DNA from: Maribacter algarum (ex Lu et al. 2025) (nom. illeg.)
GTDB taxonomy: Bacteria; Bacteroidota; Bacteroidia; Flavobacteriales; Flavobacteriaceae
Length of the DNA stretch: 64,000 bases
Assembly (NCBI GenBank): GCA_947495915.1
Contig: CANMAW010000001.1
Coordinates: 744,001-808,000, forward strand
Reading direction: 5' to 3'
The position numbers and the translations under genes were made by a program. How positions within the stretch are numbered: the first letter of the stretch is position 1; each line of letters opens with the position of its first letter. The notes below the pieces were generated by a model. The model saw nothing but the letters and a program-made list of their open reading frames with translations. It did no database searches and had not been told where the DNA came from. Shown piece by piece: positions 62,267 through 64,000 of this stretch.

Positions 62267-64000
62267 ATGAACAGATCCTACTATAAAAACTCAATTTCAG
62301 GATTCATTTCTGAAAATAATAATTCAATACTTGGACAATTAAGTTTAAATCATTCCAATAGACAATTAGAAGATCTACAAAAAAATGCTTGGGTAGAACA
62401 AATTAAAATTCTAAAAGATCAATTATCAGAATTAGAAGGTAGAATCTACTTTGAATTTGCAATCCCTCGAATGGGAAAACGAGTCGACAATATTGTCATT
62501 ATAAAGGATTTAATATTTGTAATAGAATTTAAAGTTGGAGATGGTGGTTATGAAAACTATGCACAAACACAAGTATTAGATTACACATTAGATTTAAAAA
62601 ACTTTCACGAAGGAAGTCATAATGCAAAGTTAATTCCTGTATTAGTAGCAACTAAAGGAACGGCTGAAGACTGCGAAATTCAAAATGTCTTAGATCACAA
62701 CGAAGTAGTAAAATCAAATAAAACCAATTTAAGATCTTTTCTTCATCAGTTTATAGAAAATACATCAATTACATTTGATTATTTAAGCTGGGAAAAATCT
62801 ATATACAAACCTACTCCAACAATAGTAGAAGCTGCACAAGCTCTTTATAAAGGACATAATGTTGAAGAAATATCGAGATCTGATTCTGGAGCTATAAATT
62901 TATCAAAAACAGCAACTTGCTTAAACAGAATTATTGAAGATTCTAAATTTAATCACCTTAAAACTATTTGTTTTGTAACTGGAGTTCCTGGTGCAGGTAA
63001 AACCCTAGCAGGGTTAAATATTGCCAATGATAGAATGAAAGCTGACGAAGATGAGCACGCAGTATTTTTATCTGGAAATGGACCACTGGTAGACGTTTTA
63101 AGAGAAGCTTTAGCCAGAGACTTAGTCTTGAATTCTAAAATCGACGGATCACTGATCAAAAAAGAAGATGCTAAAAGAAAAACAAATGCTTTTATTCAAA
63201 ATATTCATCATTTTAGAGATGAATATTTAAAGCACCAAATTGAACCAACTGAAAAAGTTGTTGTTTTTGACGAAGCTCAACGAGCTTGGAATAAAAAGCA
63301 AGTAAGTTCCTTTATGAAAAGGAAGAAAGGTATTGAAGACTTCAAAATGTCTGAACCTGAATTCTTAATTGATGTAATGAATAGACACCAAGATTGGTGT
63401 ACAATTGTTTGTTTAATAGGTGGTGGACAAGAAATTAATACGGGTGAAGCTGGTCTTGAAGAGTGGGTAAACTCGTTTAAAAACAAATTTAAAGATTGGA
63501 ATGTTCATTATTCAAATTTAATTACTGAAAGTAAAAACTATATAAGAACAAAAGAGCAAAGAAGCTGGTTAATTGAAAATGCAAAATCTGAAACAGAATT
63601 ACATTTATCCGTTTCTGTAAGATCTTTTAGATCTGAGAAACTTTCTTCTTTTGTACACGAACTACTGGAAGTAAATATTGAAAAATCAAAACAACTGTAT
63701 TCTGAAATAAAAAATGACTTTCAGATATTAATCACAAGAGATTTAGCTAAAGCAAAAAATTGGATCAGAAATAAAGCCAAAGGAAGTGAAAGAACAGGTT
63801 TAATTGCTTCTTCTGGAGCTCGTAGGTTAAGACCATTAGGGATTGATGTAAAAAACGAAATATCCGCACCTAATTGGTTTCTAAACGATAAAGAAGATAT
63901 TAGGTCTTCTTATTTTTTAGAAGAAATCGCAACAGAATTTGACATTCAAGGCTTAGAAATAGATTGGTCTTGCTTAGCTTGGGGAGCAAACTTCTATTTA
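62267..64000 (+). CDS. PD-(D/E)XK nuclease fused to DUF2075 (Schlafen group 3-like) helicase, 3' end cut by the window
   Basis: At least 578 residues, open through the right edge. The N-terminal part (about 50-110) has the PD-(D/E)XK nuclease core: E63, D74 in GKRVDNIVI, then E87-F-K89 in VIEFKVG. The following region is a P-loop helicase of the DUF2075 (SLFN-g3) family: Walker A GVPGAGKT (K245), Walker B VVVFDEAQRAW (D335-E336), then the conserved SVSVRSFRSEKLSSFVHELL and the late TEFDIQGLEIDW. DUF2075 proteins are common in defence islands. Very AT-rich codons by eye, weak support for foreign origin. The start at 62267 is the first ATG of the frame; Tyr-rich NRSYYKNSIS looks natural. Confidence 0.88.
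   Translation, partial: MNRSYYKNSISGFISENNNSILGQLSLNHSNRQLEDLQKNAWVEQIKILKDQLSELEGRIYFEFAIPRMGKRVDNIVIIKDLIFVIEFKVGDGGYENYAQTQVLDYTLDLKNFHEGSHNAKLIPVLVATKGTAEDCEIQNVLDHNEVVKSNKTNLRSFLHQFIENTSITFDYLSWEKSIYKPTPTIVEAAQALYKGHNVEEISRSDSGAINLSKTATCLNRIIEDSKFNHLKTICFVTGVPGAGKTLAGLNIANDRMKADEDEHAVFLSGNGPLVDVLREALARDLVLNSKIDGSLIKKEDAKRKTNAFIQNIHHFRDEYLKHQIEPTEKVVVFDEAQRAWNKKQVSSFMKRKKGIEDFKMSEPEFLIDVMNRHQDWCTIVCLIGGGQEINTGEAGLEEWVNSFKNKFKDWNVHYSNLITESKNYIRTKEQRSWLIENAKSETELHLSVSVRSFRSEKLSSFVHELLEVNIEKSKQLYSEIKNDFQILITRDLAKAKNWIRNKAKGSERTGLIASSGARRLRPLGIDVKNEISAPNWFLNDKEDIRSSYFLEEIATEFDIQGLEIDWSCLAWGANFYL

Noticed and set aside
62953-63486. Two minus-strand frames of 68 and 69 residues near the right end
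   Set aside because: They lie inside the nuclease-helicase gene, which has a continuous frame from 62267 with clear domain motifs.

Overview
The window looks like a chromosomal segment of a member of the Flavobacteriaceae (Bacteroidota), probably marine. The evidence is AT-rich DNA, the near absence of Shine-Dalgarno sequences, many copies of the Bacteroidota -7 promoter element TAnnTTTG, two TonB-dependent receptors with carboxypeptidase-regulatory-like N-terminal domains, lipoproteins with short Bacteroidota-style lipoboxes, and a type-2 isoleucyl-tRNA synthetase. I could not fix the genus. I saw no rRNA, tRNA, insertion sequence, prophage or CRISPR array. Most of the window is ordinary core genome; the clearest accessory gene lies at the right edge.

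Layout. 1-3300: an acyl-ACP desaturase cut by the left edge, a membrane-anchored helix-hairpin-helix protein with an OmpA-type partner, and an intergenic stretch with a 44-residue small ORF and several strong hairpins. 3300-6500: an aldehyde dehydrogenase (ALDH7 type), DUF1304 and 3-hydroxyanthranilate dioxygenase genes, and a CAP-domain lipoprotein. 6800-17850: an alpha-2-macroglobulin lipoprotein and, 3 kb on, its usual partner penicillin-binding protein 1C, with CvpA, a monooxygenase-like protein and two unknowns between them. 17900-22100: a glycerol block (glpK, glpD and convergent gpsA). 22200-27800: a lipoprotein, an AraC regulator divergent from a phytanoyl-CoA dioxygenase-like gene, a SulP transporter and a lipoprotein cytochrome c. 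27800-34800: an alpha/beta hydrolase, a zinc-finger/flavoprotein pair, a nitronate monooxygenase-like protein, an EamA transporter coupled to an ArsC/Spx-like protein, DinB and a DUF3298 lipoprotein. 34800-41250: a trans-sulfuration enzyme, gdhA, recO, a haem-type TonB receptor and a LEA-like lipoprotein. 41500-51850: ileS, a DksA-like protein, lspA, 5-formyltetrahydrofolate cyclo-ligase, uvrC and a patatin/outer-membrane barrel fusion. 52000-62000: hppD, a DUF3108 protein, tryptophan 2,3-dioxygenase, an M23 peptidase, pgi, a second TonB receptor and a four-helix membrane protein. 62267 to the right edge: a PD-(D/E)XK nuclease fused to a DUF2075 (Schlafen group 3-like) helicase.

How the genes work together. 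Aromatic amino acid breakdown is spread over two sites: tryptophan 2,3-dioxygenase and 3-hydroxyanthranilate dioxygenase for the kynurenine route, and 4-hydroxyphenylpyruvate dioxygenase for tyrosine. glpK and glpD feed glycerol into dihydroxyacetone phosphate, while gpsA makes glycerol 3-phosphate for lipids. Alpha-2-macroglobulin plus PBP1C, the M23 peptidase, LspA and several lipoproteins form an envelope theme.

Most notable observations: a swapped active-site signature (GIHH instead of HxGH) in IleS, a pattern linked to very high mupirocin resistance in type-2 enzymes; the nuclease-helicase fusion, a candidate antiphage protein; a thioredoxin-reductase-like protein with a cyclic-nucleotide-binding domain and no redox CxxC, paired with a UBP zinc finger; a 17-bp sequence repeated exactly before two terminators 30 kb apart; and an 18-bp perfect palindrome at the nitronate monooxygenase promoter.
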